DNA from: Phormidesmis priestleyi ULC007
GTDB lineage: Bacteria; Cyanobacteriota; Cyanobacteriia; Leptolyngbyales; Leptolyngbyaceae
Assembly: GCF_001895925.1 (NCBI RefSeq)
Contig: NZ_MPPI01000022.1
Coordinates: 1-64,000 of the forward strand
Direction of reading: 5' to 3'
Length of the DNA: 64,000 nt
The notes under the pieces are model-generated. The model searched no databases and was not told where the DNA came from. It was given only the letters and a program-made list of their open reading frames with translations. The translations under genes were made by a program, and so were the position numbers. Position 1 is the first letter of the stretch, and the number at the start of each line of letters is the position of its first letter. Positions 54,465 to 63,662 of the stretch are shown here, one piece after another.

Positions 54465-54761
54465 ATGCAACTCCCTAAAGAAACTTTATTCGGACTCTCG
54501 CTGTTTCCCTACCTGGCATTTCTGTGGTTTCTCACCCGGTCTAAAGCTACGCCTCGGCTAGCGCTGATTGGCTTTTATATGACGCTAGTGTTTGTCGCAG
54601 TCACGATTCCCGCAGGCATTTATGCTCAGGTTGCCTATCACGATCAGCTAGCCAACGTAGACTGGTTACATGGCAGTGCAGAATCATTCTTGACCCTTTC
54701 TAATATTCTGGTGGTGCTAGGGTTCCGACAAGCGATTATTGAGAACGAGCAGAAAAAATAG
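54465..54761 (+). CDS. DUF3593 family membrane protein
   Basis: A 98-residue protein with three hydrophobic segments (LSLFPYLAFLWFLT, ALIGFYMTLVFVAVTIPAGIYA, LTLSNILVVLGF), a topology and sequence typical of cyanobacterial and plastid DUF3593. Function is unknown; conservation across oxygenic phototrophs hints at a thylakoid role. It lies 86 bases after the phytoene-synthase-like gene and could share its transcript. Confidence 0.75.
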   Translation: MQLPKETLFGLSLFPYLAFLWFLTRSKATPRLALIGFYMTLVFVAVTIPAGIYAQVAYHDQLANVDWLHGSAESFLTLSNILVVLGFRQAIIENEQKK

Positions 54762-54836
54762 TTGGATCGCTAAACTCTACGGATTGAGATCGCGCCCTCC
54801 GAATTAAGATAAACGCAGTCGTGTCAACCTGCTGCC

Positions 54837-56261
54837 ATGAGCTATTGCTTAAACCCCACTTGTGCCGAACCACAAAATCGCAGCGAGGCTGAAGTCTGTC
54901 AGCACTGCGGCTTGATCGTGCAACTGCAAAACCGCTACCGGGCGATTAACCCGATCGGGCAAGGCGGGTTTGGCAGAACGTTTCTAGCAGTCAACGAGGC
55001 AGAGCTTTTAAAGCCTCGCTGTGTGATTAAACAGTTTTTTCCGCAGCAGCAGGATGCAAATCTGCTCAAAACCGCTTCTCAGCTATTCCAGCGCGAGGCA
55101 CAGCGCTTAGAGCAGCTAGGACATCACCCCCAAATTCCGACCCTGCTGGCTTATTTAGAACAAGATCACCATCAATATTTGGTTCAAGAATGGATTGATG
55201 GACAGACTTTAGAACAAGAATTAAAGATGGGGGCGTTTACTGAAAATCAAATTCGTCAACTCTTACAAGATTTGCTGCCAGTCTTGCAGTTTATTCATCA
55301 CCATCATGTGATTCATCGGGATATTAAACCTGCCAATATTATTCGCCGTAGGGTCGATCGCACTCTCGTTTTAGTCGATTTGGGGGCTGCAAAATTTGCT
55401 ACCGGAACGGCTTTGCTGAAAACCGGAACGATGATTGGCAGCGCAGAATATACCGCACCAGAGCAAATTAGAGGCAAGGCGGTGTTTTCGAGCGATCTCT
55501 ACAGCTTGGGCGTAACTTGCATTCATCTACTCACGCAAATGTCGCCCTTTGATCTATTTGATGGCACCGAAGGACAGTGGATCTGGCGTGATTATCTCAC
55601 TCATTCTGTCAGCGATCGCTTAGGGAAAGTTTTAGACAAACTATTAGAAAGTGCGACTAATCGACGCTATCGATCGGCAGAGTCAGCGATCGCTGATTTA
55701 TCGTCTGCTCCACAACTTGAGGTGTCCCGTTCAGTTGAGCCGACGACACCCTGGCAAACCATTGCTGAAACTTTAGTCAACCCACTGATCGCGTTGGATA
55801 TTGAGCCAGCAAAACCCTTAGCGACTGCTGCAAAAAGTGGAGCGGCTCGATTCGCCTCACGCCAGCATTTGAGAATTAGCAATTGGTCATTTCCAGCGGC
55901 GCTGATTGTGTTGAGCCTTCCCATATTTTTAATGAGCGTCCTTCGCGCCGTTTCTTCACCCCGCCATTATTCTCACGATTTTGCAAAACCCGCGTCTCAA
56001 AGCGCCACGATCGTGGCTCCTCACTTACCCGTCACGGTTTCGATCTTAATGACCGATCGCGCCTGGGTTTCAATCACAGTAGATGGAAAGCTTGAGTTTG
56101 AGGGCGTTTTGCCTGAAGGAATTCGCCAAACCTGGACTGCTGATCAGCAAATTATCTTACAGGCAGGAAACGCGGGAGCACTGGTGGTTTCATTTAATCA
56201 AACGCCTGATCAAGTGTTTGGGAAATTTGGTGAAATTAAAGAAGTCATTTTTTCAAATTGA
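54837..56261 (+). CDS. Serine/threonine kinase with zinc ribbon and RodZ-type C-terminal domain
   Basis: A 474-residue protein. Residues 1-30 form a four-Cys zinc ribbon (Cys4, Cys9, Cys21, Cys24). The Hanks-type kinase domain follows: GQGGFG at 41-46, catalytic Lys65, HRDIKPANI at 160-168, DLG at 181-183 in place of DFG, and SAEYTAPEQ near 202-210. One TM helix at about 351-371 leads to an extracytoplasmic domain at about 399-474 that closely matches the DUF4115-like end of the RodZ-like protein (DGKxEFEGVLPEG, AGNAG, VSFN). The shared domain points to a kinase that senses the cell envelope. Confidence 0.8.
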   Translation: MSYCLNPTCAEPQNRSEAEVCQHCGLIVQLQNRYRAINPIGQGGFGRTFLAVNEAELLKPRCVIKQFFPQQQDANLLKTASQLFQREAQRLEQLGHHPQIPTLLAYLEQDHHQYLVQEWIDGQTLEQELKMGAFTENQIRQLLQDLLPVLQFIHHHHVIHRDIKPANIIRRRVDRTLVLVDLGAAKFATGTALLKTGTMIGSAEYTAPEQIRGKAVFSSDLYSLGVTCIHLLTQMSPFDLFDGTEGQWIWRDYLTHSVSDRLGKVLDKLLESATNRRYRSAESAIADLSSAPQLEVSRSVEPTTPWQTIAETLVNPLIALDIEPAKPLATAAKSGAARFASRQHLRISNWSFPAALIVLSLPIFLMSVLRAVSSPRHYSHDFAKPASQSATIVAPHLPVTVSILMTDRAWVSITVDGKLEFEGVLPEGIRQTWTADQQIILQAGNAGALVVSFNQTPDQVFGKFGEIKEVIFSN

Positions 56262-56326
56262 GAATGCGTTTTTAACCATTCGCCAATAGCATTCCCAATG
56301 CGACAATAAATGGCAAATCGTTCGTT

Positions 56327-56962
56327 TTGAAACCCGCATTGCTAACTCAATCACGCTACGCGATCGCTCTTCACACTAGCAGCCCTGATCTAGGGTTGGC
56401 AATTAGCAACTTTACAGGCGACTCACGCCAACAGGTTTGGCAATTAGGACGCGATCTCTCAACTCACCTACATCAGCATTTGTCCGATTTTTTGGCTCCG
56501 CAGACCTGGGTAGATCTAGCATTTGTCGCTGTCGCAACCGGGCCTGGTGGTTTTACCGGAACGCGCATCGGCGTAGTCACTGCGAGAACTTTGGCACAGC
56601 AATTACAGATTCCCCTATTTGGAGTGTCAAGTTTAGCCGCGATCGCCTACACTCATGCCGAGACTGAAGGCACGATCGCCGTGCAGATGCCAGCCCAGCG
56701 CGGAGAGCTATACGCCGCAATCTATCAAACTTCTTCAGCAGGGCTGACGGCCCTGGTTCCAGATCTCGTACTCACTGGCTCAGTTTGGCAGCAGATGCTT
56801 TCAGCCTTAAGCGTGCCCTATCAATTAATTGAGGCAGAAGCTGACCAAGGTGGGCGTGTCACCACGGTGCTTAAACTCGCCCACCAACACTGGCAACAAG
56901 GCGATCGCCCCAACTGGTCAGAGGTGCTTCCGTTTTATGGTCAGCACCCCGTTCAGCACTGA
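56327..56962 (+). CDS. tsaB: tRNA threonylcarbamoyladenosine biosynthesis protein TsaB
   Basis: A 211-residue member of the TsaB branch of the ASKHA fold, needed with TsaD and TsaE to make t6A on tRNA. AIALHTSSPDLGLAI, THLHQHLSDFL and ATGPGGFTGTRIGVVTARTLAQQLQIPLFGVSSL are the conserved segments. The start is the TTG at 56327, since no ATG fits the homologous N-terminus. It stands between the kinase and the AllA-like gene on the same strand. Confidence 0.88.
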   Translation: MKPALLTQSRYAIALHTSSPDLGLAISNFTGDSRQQVWQLGRDLSTHLHQHLSDFLAPQTWVDLAFVAVATGPGGFTGTRIGVVTARTLAQQLQIPLFGVSSLAAIAYTHAETEGTIAVQMPAQRGELYAAIYQTSSAGLTALVPDLVLTGSVWQQMLSALSVPYQLIEAEADQGGRVTTVLKLAHQHWQQGDRPNWSEVLPFYGQHPVQH

Positions 56963-57050
56963 CCACAAACACTATCCTCTCAAACCTGTGAAGCGCTAAG
57001 AATGCTACAAAGGATGTGCTGTGGCAGCGTCTTTCTAGAGACGGGTTCTT

Positions 57051-57539
57051 ATGATGGATACCTACTCCCTTCAACGGCTTCAGGCAACGCTGATTACGCC
57101 CGAAAGCTTTCAACCCTATGGTCAGGTGATTAGCGCTTCAGAAGATGGCAAACCCTTTGACGATCGCGATGCCCAACTACAGATTCAAAACGGCATTCCT
57201 CGGTTTTATATTATGCGATTGCCCGATCGGGGTCGTAAGTTTCACCATATTACTCGCCACAAGCTGTGCACTCAATGTTTGGGATCGCTCAACGGCAAAG
57301 ATTGGCTGATGGCAGTTGCCATAGGGGTCAATGATCATCCTGAGCTAGAAAGCCTCAAAGCCTTTCGCATTCCTGGCAATTGCTTCATTAAGCTAAACGT
57401 GGGCACCTGGCATGCCGGGCCTCATTTTGATGCCAGTGCTTTAGAGTTCTATAATCTGGAACTCAGCGACACGAATATCAGTGACCACGAAACCTGCGAT
57501 TTGCTAGAAACCTACCATGTAGAGTATGAGATTATTTAG
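57051..57539 (+). CDS. Ureidoglycolate lyase (AllA) family protein
   Basis: A 162-residue cupin-like protein: LITPESFQPYGQVIS, HHITRHKLCTQCLGSLNGKDWLMAVA, AFRIPGNCFIKLNVGTWHAGPHF match the AllA family. AllA releases urea from ureidoglycolate in allantoin breakdown. No other purine-degradation gene is nearby, so the substrate may differ. The second ATG (57054) is an equal start candidate. The stop falls in a dispersed repeat. Confidence 0.8.
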   Translation: MMDTYSLQRLQATLITPESFQPYGQVISASEDGKPFDDRDAQLQIQNGIPRFYIMRLPDRGRKFHHITRHKLCTQCLGSLNGKDWLMAVAIGVNDHPELESLKAFRIPGNCFIKLNVGTWHAGPHFDASALEFYNLELSDTNISDHETCDLLETYHVEYEII

Positions 57540-57624
57540 AATCGTGATTAGATTAATACTCAAACTTGTGTGAGGAACCGTGTCCTCATGCGGATTTGTC
57601 ACATTCACAAATCAAATGGGTATC
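57536..57624. repeat. Dispersed palindromic repeat between allA-like and NRPS genes
   Basis: The element begins TTAGAATCGTGATTAGAT, overlapping the stop codon of the AllA-like gene, and continues with GAGGAACCGTGTCCTCATGCGG, the reverse complement type of the block at 45575-45600, then TTTGTCACATTC. It ends at the last codons of the NRPS. Confidence 0.65.
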
Positions 57625-60600
57625 AATCGAGGTATAGCTGAAACGCTTCTGCCACTACTCTGACATTCGGTTCCTCCAACATTCCGACGTGATCGCCCGG
57701 AATTTCATGAACCTCGACTCCTCCAGCCGCAAACTCAGCCCAGCCCGATCGCGGGTCAGCGCCAAACTTAATGCTGACTTGCTGATCTTGTGCCCGCAGA
57801 AAAACGATTCGACCCGGATAGACTTGGGGAGCGTAGACATCGTTTGCGCCTGAGTTCTTATGCGCGTAGAGAATATCTTCTAACGCCTCTGGGAAGGGAC
57901 GATTGCGGGCGCGATAACCCCACTGATAGACTTCTGCCAATGCTGGGTATTTGAGAGTCCGTTCTAACCATTCCTTTTTAAGCTTCTCTGAAACTTGGGT
58001 CAGAGTCATCTGCAAAAGCTGCTGAGAATAGGCAATGAGGCGCGACTGTAACGGCAATTTCCTAACCACTGTTAAAGGCGCAAGCGTATCTAACAGTGCC
58101 AGCAACGCGACTTCTTGTCCTTGCGCTTGAAGCTGTTGGGCCATCTCAAACGCGATCGTCCCTCCAAACGATATGCCCATTAGATGATAAGGGCCCTGGG
58201 GCTGCACGGTCTGCATCTGCTGAATGTAGTGAGTGACCAGGGCTTTAACCTCATTTGGCGGAGCATCGGGCTGATCGCTCACTTGGGCAGCCAGCCCATA
58301 AACAGGTTGGTCTAACCCTAAGTGCCTTGCTAGGGGGCGACAGAAACTCAGTCCTCTTCCTAAAACGTGGATTGCGAATAGGGGCCGCTTAGAGCCATTG
58401 GGTTGAATCGGTGCGATCGCCGAACCCGATATCACCTTTTCTGGCTGCTGAAGCAAGATTGCCTGCTGCTCGATGGTAGGCGATTGAAAGATCGCCGCAA
58501 CTGGCAACCGTTGCCCGAAGGTTTTCTCAATCTGATTCACTAGGTTGACTGCGAGTATTGAATGACCACCCAACTCAAAAAAGTTATCGGTGATGCCGAT
58601 CGCGGTGATTCCTAATATCCGTTGCCAAAGTTCTGCAAGCTGACTTTGAATCGCAGTCTGAGGAGCCACAAATGCTTTTGCATCGGTTCGAGTGGCTTCT
58701 GGGACTGGAAGGGCGCGGCGATCGACCTTGCCGTTTTGAGTCAACGGAATTAGATCGAGGAACACGATCGCCGATGGCACCATATATTCGGGAAGTTTTT
58801 CTCGCAGAAAGTTGCGAAGATCGTTAATAGTCGGTGGGTGCCCATCTGCACTCACAACATAGGCAACGAGCCGTTTGTCTCCAGGCTGATCTTCTCGTGC
58901 CATGACCACCGAGTCTGTGATGGCAGGATGCTGAGACAGCACAGCTTCAATTTCACCTAACTCAATGCGAAAGCCCCGAATCTTAACTTGATGGTCAATC
59001 CGACCGAGAAACTCAATATTGCCATCAGGAAAAAACCGCGCTAGATCTCCAGTGCGATAAAGACGAGATGATGAACTCAAAGGATTCGCAATAAATCGTT
59101 CTGCGGTTTTATCGGGGTCGGTGTAGCCCGATGCTAGACAATCGCCGCCGATATAAAGTTCGCCAGTGACTCCGATCGGGCAGGGGTTAAAGCCAGCATC
59201 CAAAACGTAATATTGAGCATTCTGAATGGGTTTGCCGTAAGGAATGCTTGCCCAATTGGGGTTAACGTCACCAATGCGATAGAAATTTGACCAAACCGTT
59301 GCCTCGGTCGCGCCGCCTAGCGAGACGACTTCAACCCCTGGAAAAGTCTCTTTAAGGGCATCGGGAAGCGTGACTGGAACCCAATCTCCGCTCATAAAGA
59401 CCAATCGCAGGGCGCTTTTCTGAGGTGCGATCGTGGAGAAAAATGGCGCTAATTGCTGCAAAGCGGGTGGGGCAGAATCCCAAAACGTAATGGGTTCGTT
59501 TTGCAAGATGGTCAGCATTGCTTGCGGATCTCGCACCTCTTCGCTAGAGACGACTCGAATCGAGCCACCTGCTGCCAGCAACCCAAACACGTCATAAACC
59601 GACAAGTCAAAGCATAGGGATGTGATGAACAAAACTCGATCGCAAGCGTTAACCTGAAACGTGCGATTGACCCACTCGATCAAGTTAATCACTGGCTTGT
59701 GTCGGACAACGACTCCTTTGGGCGTTCCGGTTGAGCCAGATGTGAAAATGACGTAAGCCGTATCATCGGGACTGCTTTGTCTGGGCAGATTATGAGTCGG
59801 CAACTGACGCAGAGCAGACGGCTCCCAAACTTCTAGAGGAGTGGACAGTGCAACGGATGGAGTCTCGGCGGTCGCGTCTAGACAAATCAAATGCGCTAGA
59901 TCAGGAAGCTGTGGCTGAAGTTCTTCAAAGGTCGATCGGTGAATGGGTTGCGAGACCACGCAGCGAACTGACAGCGACTCTAAAATCCACTGCACTCTCG
60001 CGTTAGGAAATGTTGGCTCTAGAGGAATGTATGCACCGCCCGCCTTGAGAATTCCTAGCAGCGCCGGAATCATCTCTAAGCCTCGGTTCAGATAAACACC
60101 CACAAAATCGCCCGCCCCGATGCCTAACTGCTTGAGGTGGTGCGCTAATTGATTGGCTTGCTGGTTTAGTTCTCTATAAGTGAGAGTGTGCGTTCCATAG
60201 ACAACGGCGATCGCGTCAGGAGTCTGTTTGGCTTTGGCTTCAAACAGTTCATGCAGACAGCGATCTTGAGCATAGGCGGCGGCGGTGTCGTTCCATTCTG
60301 ATAGAAGCTGATGGCGTTCGGCGATGGTGAGCAATGGCAACTCAGCCAGCCGTTGAGAAGGGTGGGCAACCATGCCTTCTAGCATTGTTTGAAGATGACC
60401 GAGCATTCGCTGAACGGCGGCTTGATCAAATCGAGTCCGATCGTAGGAAATCTTGAGCGTTAACTCTGATCCCAAACAAGCAATCAGCACGAGGGGAAAA
60501 GATGGCTGCTCTAGAAGCCGAATCTCTCGATTTTGCCAGTTTCCACCCTGCTGCTGAAGCCGATCGTTGAGGTCATAGCTTTCAAACATCACGATGCTTT

Positions 60601-61792
60601 CAAACAAAGACACCCCTGGCGAGATTTCGCTCCAAGTTTGCACCTGAACGAGGGGCGTGTGTTCGTGAGGGCGGATGGCAAGGTGTTGCGATCGCAATTC
60701 TTTCAACCACGGCACTAGAGAAGTGTCAGGGTCAATCTTGACTCGAACGGGCAGTGTGTTGATCAACAGTCCTACCATCGATTCGGCACCCGCAACCGTC
60801 GATTTTCGGCAGGCTCTCGTTGCGCCAAACACCACATCTGGCTCACCCCTATATCGGCTCAACAGCAGCGCCCAGGCACCTTGCACGATCGTGTTAAGCG
60901 TCACCTGAGATTGATCAGCAAATGACTTTAACCCAGTCGTCAACTCGCCAGACAGCCGAATCTTGGCTTCGTCGTGTCCGACTTCGGATTGCAGTTGATT
61001 TGACGCTTGGGCAGATAAAAGCGGAGTTGGGTTCTGAAAGCCCTTCAGCAGTTGTTGCCAAAAGCTTTGAGAGGCTGAGAAATCTTGCTGTTGCGTCCAC
61101 TCGATGTAGTCGCGATAGGGGCGCGGACTCTCTAAAGATAAGCTGTCACCTTTGCAAAACGCCTCATAAAATGCAAACACTTCTTGCAGCACCAATGGGA
61201 ACGATCGCCCGTCTAGCAAGATGTGATGGAACGTCCAGATAAACTGATAGTCAGCGTCTGCTAATCTAAACAACGCAAACCGCATTAGAGGCTCGTGATT
61301 GAGAGATTGAGTCAGGTCAAACCCTTGTTGACGATCGTGCTTTAAGTAAGCAGCTAGACGATCGCGTTGCTCATTTGGAGTGTCACTCCGCCAATCTTGT
61401 TGTTTAAGTGGAAGTCTGACCCACTCATGCACGACCTGAGTCGGCTCGTGGGTGCTGTCCCATGCAAAGCGGGTTCTCAGAATGGGATGACGTTCTACTG
61501 TGCAATTCCAGGCTTTGAGAAACTTTTGCGCGTTGATCGCTTCTGGCAACCCACACACCATCTGCTCAATGTCAATTCCCGATCGAGGCTGATATAAGCT
61601 GTGAAACAGTATTCCTTGCTGCATCGAAGACAGTGGATAAGTCTCTTCGACCTTTTCTTCAAACATTGGCGCACCTTGTGCGGCTTGTGCGGCTGCGATC
61701 GGTTCTCTTCTAATCGTTGGGTAAGCTGTTAGCTGATGGCTCGTTTCGTCTGACTTAAGGGGATTTGATAAAACTTTTTTACTTGCGCTCAC
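57623..61792 (-). CDS. One-module NRPS: condensation, adenylation, carrier, thioesterase
   Basis: A 1389-residue orphan nonribosomal peptide synthetase. The condensation domain (about 50-480) has HHILLDG at 189-195. The adenylation domain (about 500-1030) has TSGSTGTPKG at 684-693 and TGDL at 914-917. The specificity code read by aligning to GrsA is Asp729, Leu730, Tyr733, Asp772, Phe799, Ser801, Leu825, Val833, Trp834, Lys1022 (DLYDFSLVWK), close to the known cysteine code DLYNLSLIWK, and the motif GGATEATVW also fits Cys domains. The carrier serine is Ser1078 (LGGHSI). The thioesterase has Ser1208 (GISFGG), Asp1235 and His1368 (GDHVGM). No second module, MbtH or phosphopantetheinyl transferase is nearby. 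Confidence 0.88.
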   Translation of the reverse strand: MSASKKVLSNPLKSDETSHQLTAYPTIRREPIAAAQAAQGAPMFEEKVEETYPLSSMQQGILFHSLYQPRSGIDIEQMVCGLPEAINAQKFLKAWNCTVERHPILRTRFAWDSTHEPTQVVHEWVRLPLKQQDWRSDTPNEQRDRLAAYLKHDRQQGFDLTQSLNHEPLMRFALFRLADADYQFIWTFHHILLDGRSFPLVLQEVFAFYEAFCKGDSLSLESPRPYRDYIEWTQQQDFSASQSFWQQLLKGFQNPTPLLSAQASNQLQSEVGHDEAKIRLSGELTTGLKSFADQSQVTLNTIVQGAWALLLSRYRGEPDVVFGATRACRKSTVAGAESMVGLLINTLPVRVKIDPDTSLVPWLKELRSQHLAIRPHEHTPLVQVQTWSEISPGVSLFESIVMFESYDLNDRLQQQGGNWQNREIRLLEQPSFPLVLIACLGSELTLKISYDRTRFDQAAVQRMLGHLQTMLEGMVAHPSQRLAELPLLTIAERHQLLSEWNDTAAAYAQDRCLHELFEAKAKQTPDAIAVVYGTHTLTYRELNQQANQLAHHLKQLGIGAGDFVGVYLNRGLEMIPALLGILKAGGAYIPLEPTFPNARVQWILESLSVRCVVSQPIHRSTFEELQPQLPDLAHLICLDATAETPSVALSTPLEVWEPSALRQLPTHNLPRQSSPDDTAYVIFTSGSTGTPKGVVVRHKPVINLIEWVNRTFQVNACDRVLFITSLCFDLSVYDVFGLLAAGGSIRVVSSEEVRDPQAMLTILQNEPITFWDSAPPALQQLAPFFSTIAPQKSALRLVFMSGDWVPVTLPDALKETFPGVEVVSLGGATEATVWSNFYRIGDVNPNWASIPYGKPIQNAQYYVLDAGFNPCPIGVTGELYIGGDCLASGYTDPDKTAERFIANPLSSSSRLYRTGDLARFFPDGNIEFLGRIDHQVKIRGFRIELGEIEAVLSQHPAITDSVVMAREDQPGDKRLVAYVVSADGHPPTINDLRNFLREKLPEYMVPSAIVFLDLIPLTQNGKVDRRALPVPEATRTDAKAFVAPQTAIQSQLAELWQRILGITAIGITDNFFELGGHSILAVNLVNQIEKTFGQRLPVAAIFQSPTIEQQAILLQQPEKVISGSAIAPIQPNGSKRPLFAIHVLGRGLSFCRPLARHLGLDQPVYGLAAQVSDQPDAPPNEVKALVTHYIQQMQTVQPQGPYHLMGISFGGTIAFEMAQQLQAQGQEVALLALLDTLAPLTVVRKLPLQSRLIAYSQQLLQMTLTQVSEKLKKEWLERTLKYPALAEVYQWGYRARNRPFPEALEDILYAHKNSGANDVYAPQVYPGRIVFLRAQDQQVSIKFGADPRSGWAEFAAGGVEVHEIPGDHVGMLEEPNVRVVAEAFQLYLD

Positions 61793-62604
61793 AGGTGACG
61801 ACCTCGTTAAATCCAGGTAAACAAAGCAGCAATGAATATCCGAACATTTGCTGAGTGAAAATTTAAGGGCAGTTAAGCGCTAAAACATCTGATGGCTTAA
61901 AGGTTTTTTTTAATCGCTACTGCGGAATATTAGGGGGGTTGTCAATTCGTTTTGAACATCAAAAACTCAGTAGAATTTACTAACTCGTGTTGGTATCAAT
62001 TATTGTTAATTGATGATCATAATCAAACTTCTATACAGAGGATTTCACTCAATCTTCACCGTTGTAGAGAAGTGTTAGTAACAAGGTTTACTTGACTTAA
62101 GTAACCTTTGCCTGATCTTAACTACTGAACTACCAGCGATCGCTCTTAGATCGGTATAGTTTCCCCAGAGTTAGGATGGTTTACTTTTATGAAAGCTACG
62201 TGAATTATCTGTAAATTTACTGACTTAGCCTTGCGATCGTATCTGACATTCAAGTAGAAATAGAGTCATCACTGGACATAAGTTTTTTAGATTAACGAGA
62301 GCTTGCAAAAACTGTTTCTCGATCGGGTTACTTCTAATCGCTAACCATCGACCTAACCTCTTTGCCGAAGGGGATTAGGTCTTTTTTGTTGTTCCAGGAT
62401 TGTTTTTACGATCGATCCCTTACTTTCGACAGAGGAGGCATGGGGGTTGGAAGGTTAGGGTTAGTCGGAATATTCGCGAAAGTATATTGATTTAGGCTGA
62501 CTAAACCCTGTTCAGCCAGGTCTTTTGTTGGGTTAAACTTGTGCAAACGCTTAGTGATTGCGATTTGACCTAACTTACAAAGCACATCAATTTAGGAACG
62601 ATTT
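61793..62604. other. Long intergenic region upstream of the NRPS, with a candidate sRNA
   Basis: This 812-base stretch lies between divergent genes. No ORF beyond a dozen codons with ribosome site is seen. At its centre a strong intrinsic terminator (62350-62388, plus strand) ends a transcript for which there is no ORF; this suggests a small RNA in about 62150-62388. The part nearest the NRPS should hold its promoter. Confidence 0.5.
62350..62388 (+). terminator. Strong rho-independent terminator without an upstream gene
   Basis: GACCTAA (62350-62356) pairs with TTAGGTC (62375-62381), the inner arm CCTCTTT pairs with AAGGGG, and the loop is GCCG; TTTTTT follows. No plus-strand ORF ends upstream, so it probably ends a small RNA. 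Confidence 0.75.
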
Positions 62605-63294
62605 ATGACTTCAAAAAATAGTCAAAAGACAGTCAAGATCCTTGCTGGCATTGCCGGAGTTTTGGGCACCAGCGCCTTGTTGGGTCTGCCCTCCCTAGCT
62701 TTGATCCGTTCTCAGTCGTCACAAACTACGCAACCTCAACCACTCTTATCTCAATCTTCAGGAGGTAGCACAGGTGGAGCTTCTAATGGTGGCACTGGCT
62801 CAAGTGGTTCAATGACTCCGGGTAGTGGAGTTGGGGGAACGGGAACTCCTAGCACAGGCGGAATGTCTAGCCCTGGGATGGGCGGCTCGAATGGGGGAAC
62901 GGGAACGACTAACACCACAACTCCAGGCGCGGATGGAGTATTCAGTCCGGGCACGGGTGCAGGCGGGACGATGGGCGGAACCGGAACGACTAATACCACG
63001 ACTCCGGGTGCAGGCACATTCAGTCCGGGCACGGGTGCAGGCGGGACGACTAACACCACGACTCCGGGTGCAGGTACTGGTAATTTTGGCACGGGCACAG
63101 ATGGCTCTACGGGCGGAACCGGGACGACTGACACCACGACTCCGGGCACAGGTGGAGTATTGAGTCCGGGAACGGGCACGACTGATAGCACGGGCACGAC
63201 TGGGGGAACGGGCACGACTGATACCACGATTCCAAACACGGGCACAGGCGGGACGACCAACGGAACGACTGGCGGCGTAAGAGCGCTCTGGTAG
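62605..63294 (+). CDS. Secreted Gly/Thr-rich repeat protein
   Basis: A 229-residue protein with a basic, hydrophobic N-terminus (KILAGIAGVLGTSALLGLPSLAL) that is a signal peptide, followed by a low-complexity region rich in Gly, Thr, Ser and Pro with imperfect repeats such as GTGTTNTTTPGAG and SPGTGAGG. No folded domain is visible. It may be an extracellular or cell-wall filler protein. The DNA repeats (GGCGGGACGACTAACACC-like units) make the length prone to change. Confidence 0.65.
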   Translation: MTSKNSQKTVKILAGIAGVLGTSALLGLPSLALIRSQSSQTTQPQPLLSQSSGGSTGGASNGGTGSSGSMTPGSGVGGTGTPSTGGMSSPGMGGSNGGTGTTNTTTPGADGVFSPGTGAGGTMGGTGTTNTTTPGAGTFSPGTGAGGTTNTTTPGAGTGNFGTGTDGSTGGTGTTDTTTPGTGGVLSPGTGTTDSTGTTGGTGTTDTTIPNTGTGGTTNGTTGGVRALW

Positions 63295-63350
63295 GGTAGA
63301 GTGTTTGGCGATCGAGAGATTGTAAACTCAGTCGTGCTCGTTGCTCCGAA

Positions 63351-63482
63351 AGCTCACCCGGAACTCAAGTTCTGGGCTAATAGCGGAAGTCCATTGAAAT
63401 GGACTAAAACTCTGGTTTCTCTGATTTAGTGCTCTTCAGAGCACTTTCGCTATGAGCCAGGAAATTCACTTCCGGGTGGGCT
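63351..63482. repeat. Multi-hairpin element with terminal inverted repeats
   Basis: The ends AGCTCACCCGGA and TCCGGGTGGGCT pair at 11 of 12 positions. Inside are AGTCCAT/ATGGACT (63388-63405, loop TGAA), AGTGCTC/GAGCACT (63428-63445, loop TTCA), an enclosing ATAGCG/CGCTAT (63380-63385 with 63448-63453), and a fourth stem CCCGGAAC/GTTCTGGG (63357-63376). No ORF. The layout is a branched cloverleaf-like fold. Confidence 0.75.
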
Positions 63483-63662
63483 GCACCGAAGCAATATGGC
63501 ATAAGATATTGGGCATACGCGATCGAGGTGCGATCCGTAGCGCTCACACGCGGACGCGGCAAGATTCAAAGTCCCTCCGATGTTGGGTGAGGTTGGGTCA
63601 AAGCATCTTATATTTAATTCTACTTAGCTACTTAGCTGCTGAACAAAGCAGCGATCGCGGTT

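Noticed and set aside
62751-63260. 169-codon Val/Pro-rich frame on the minus strand
   Set aside because: It mirrors the Gly/Thr repeat gene, which has a signal peptide and a good start; the antisense frame has neither.
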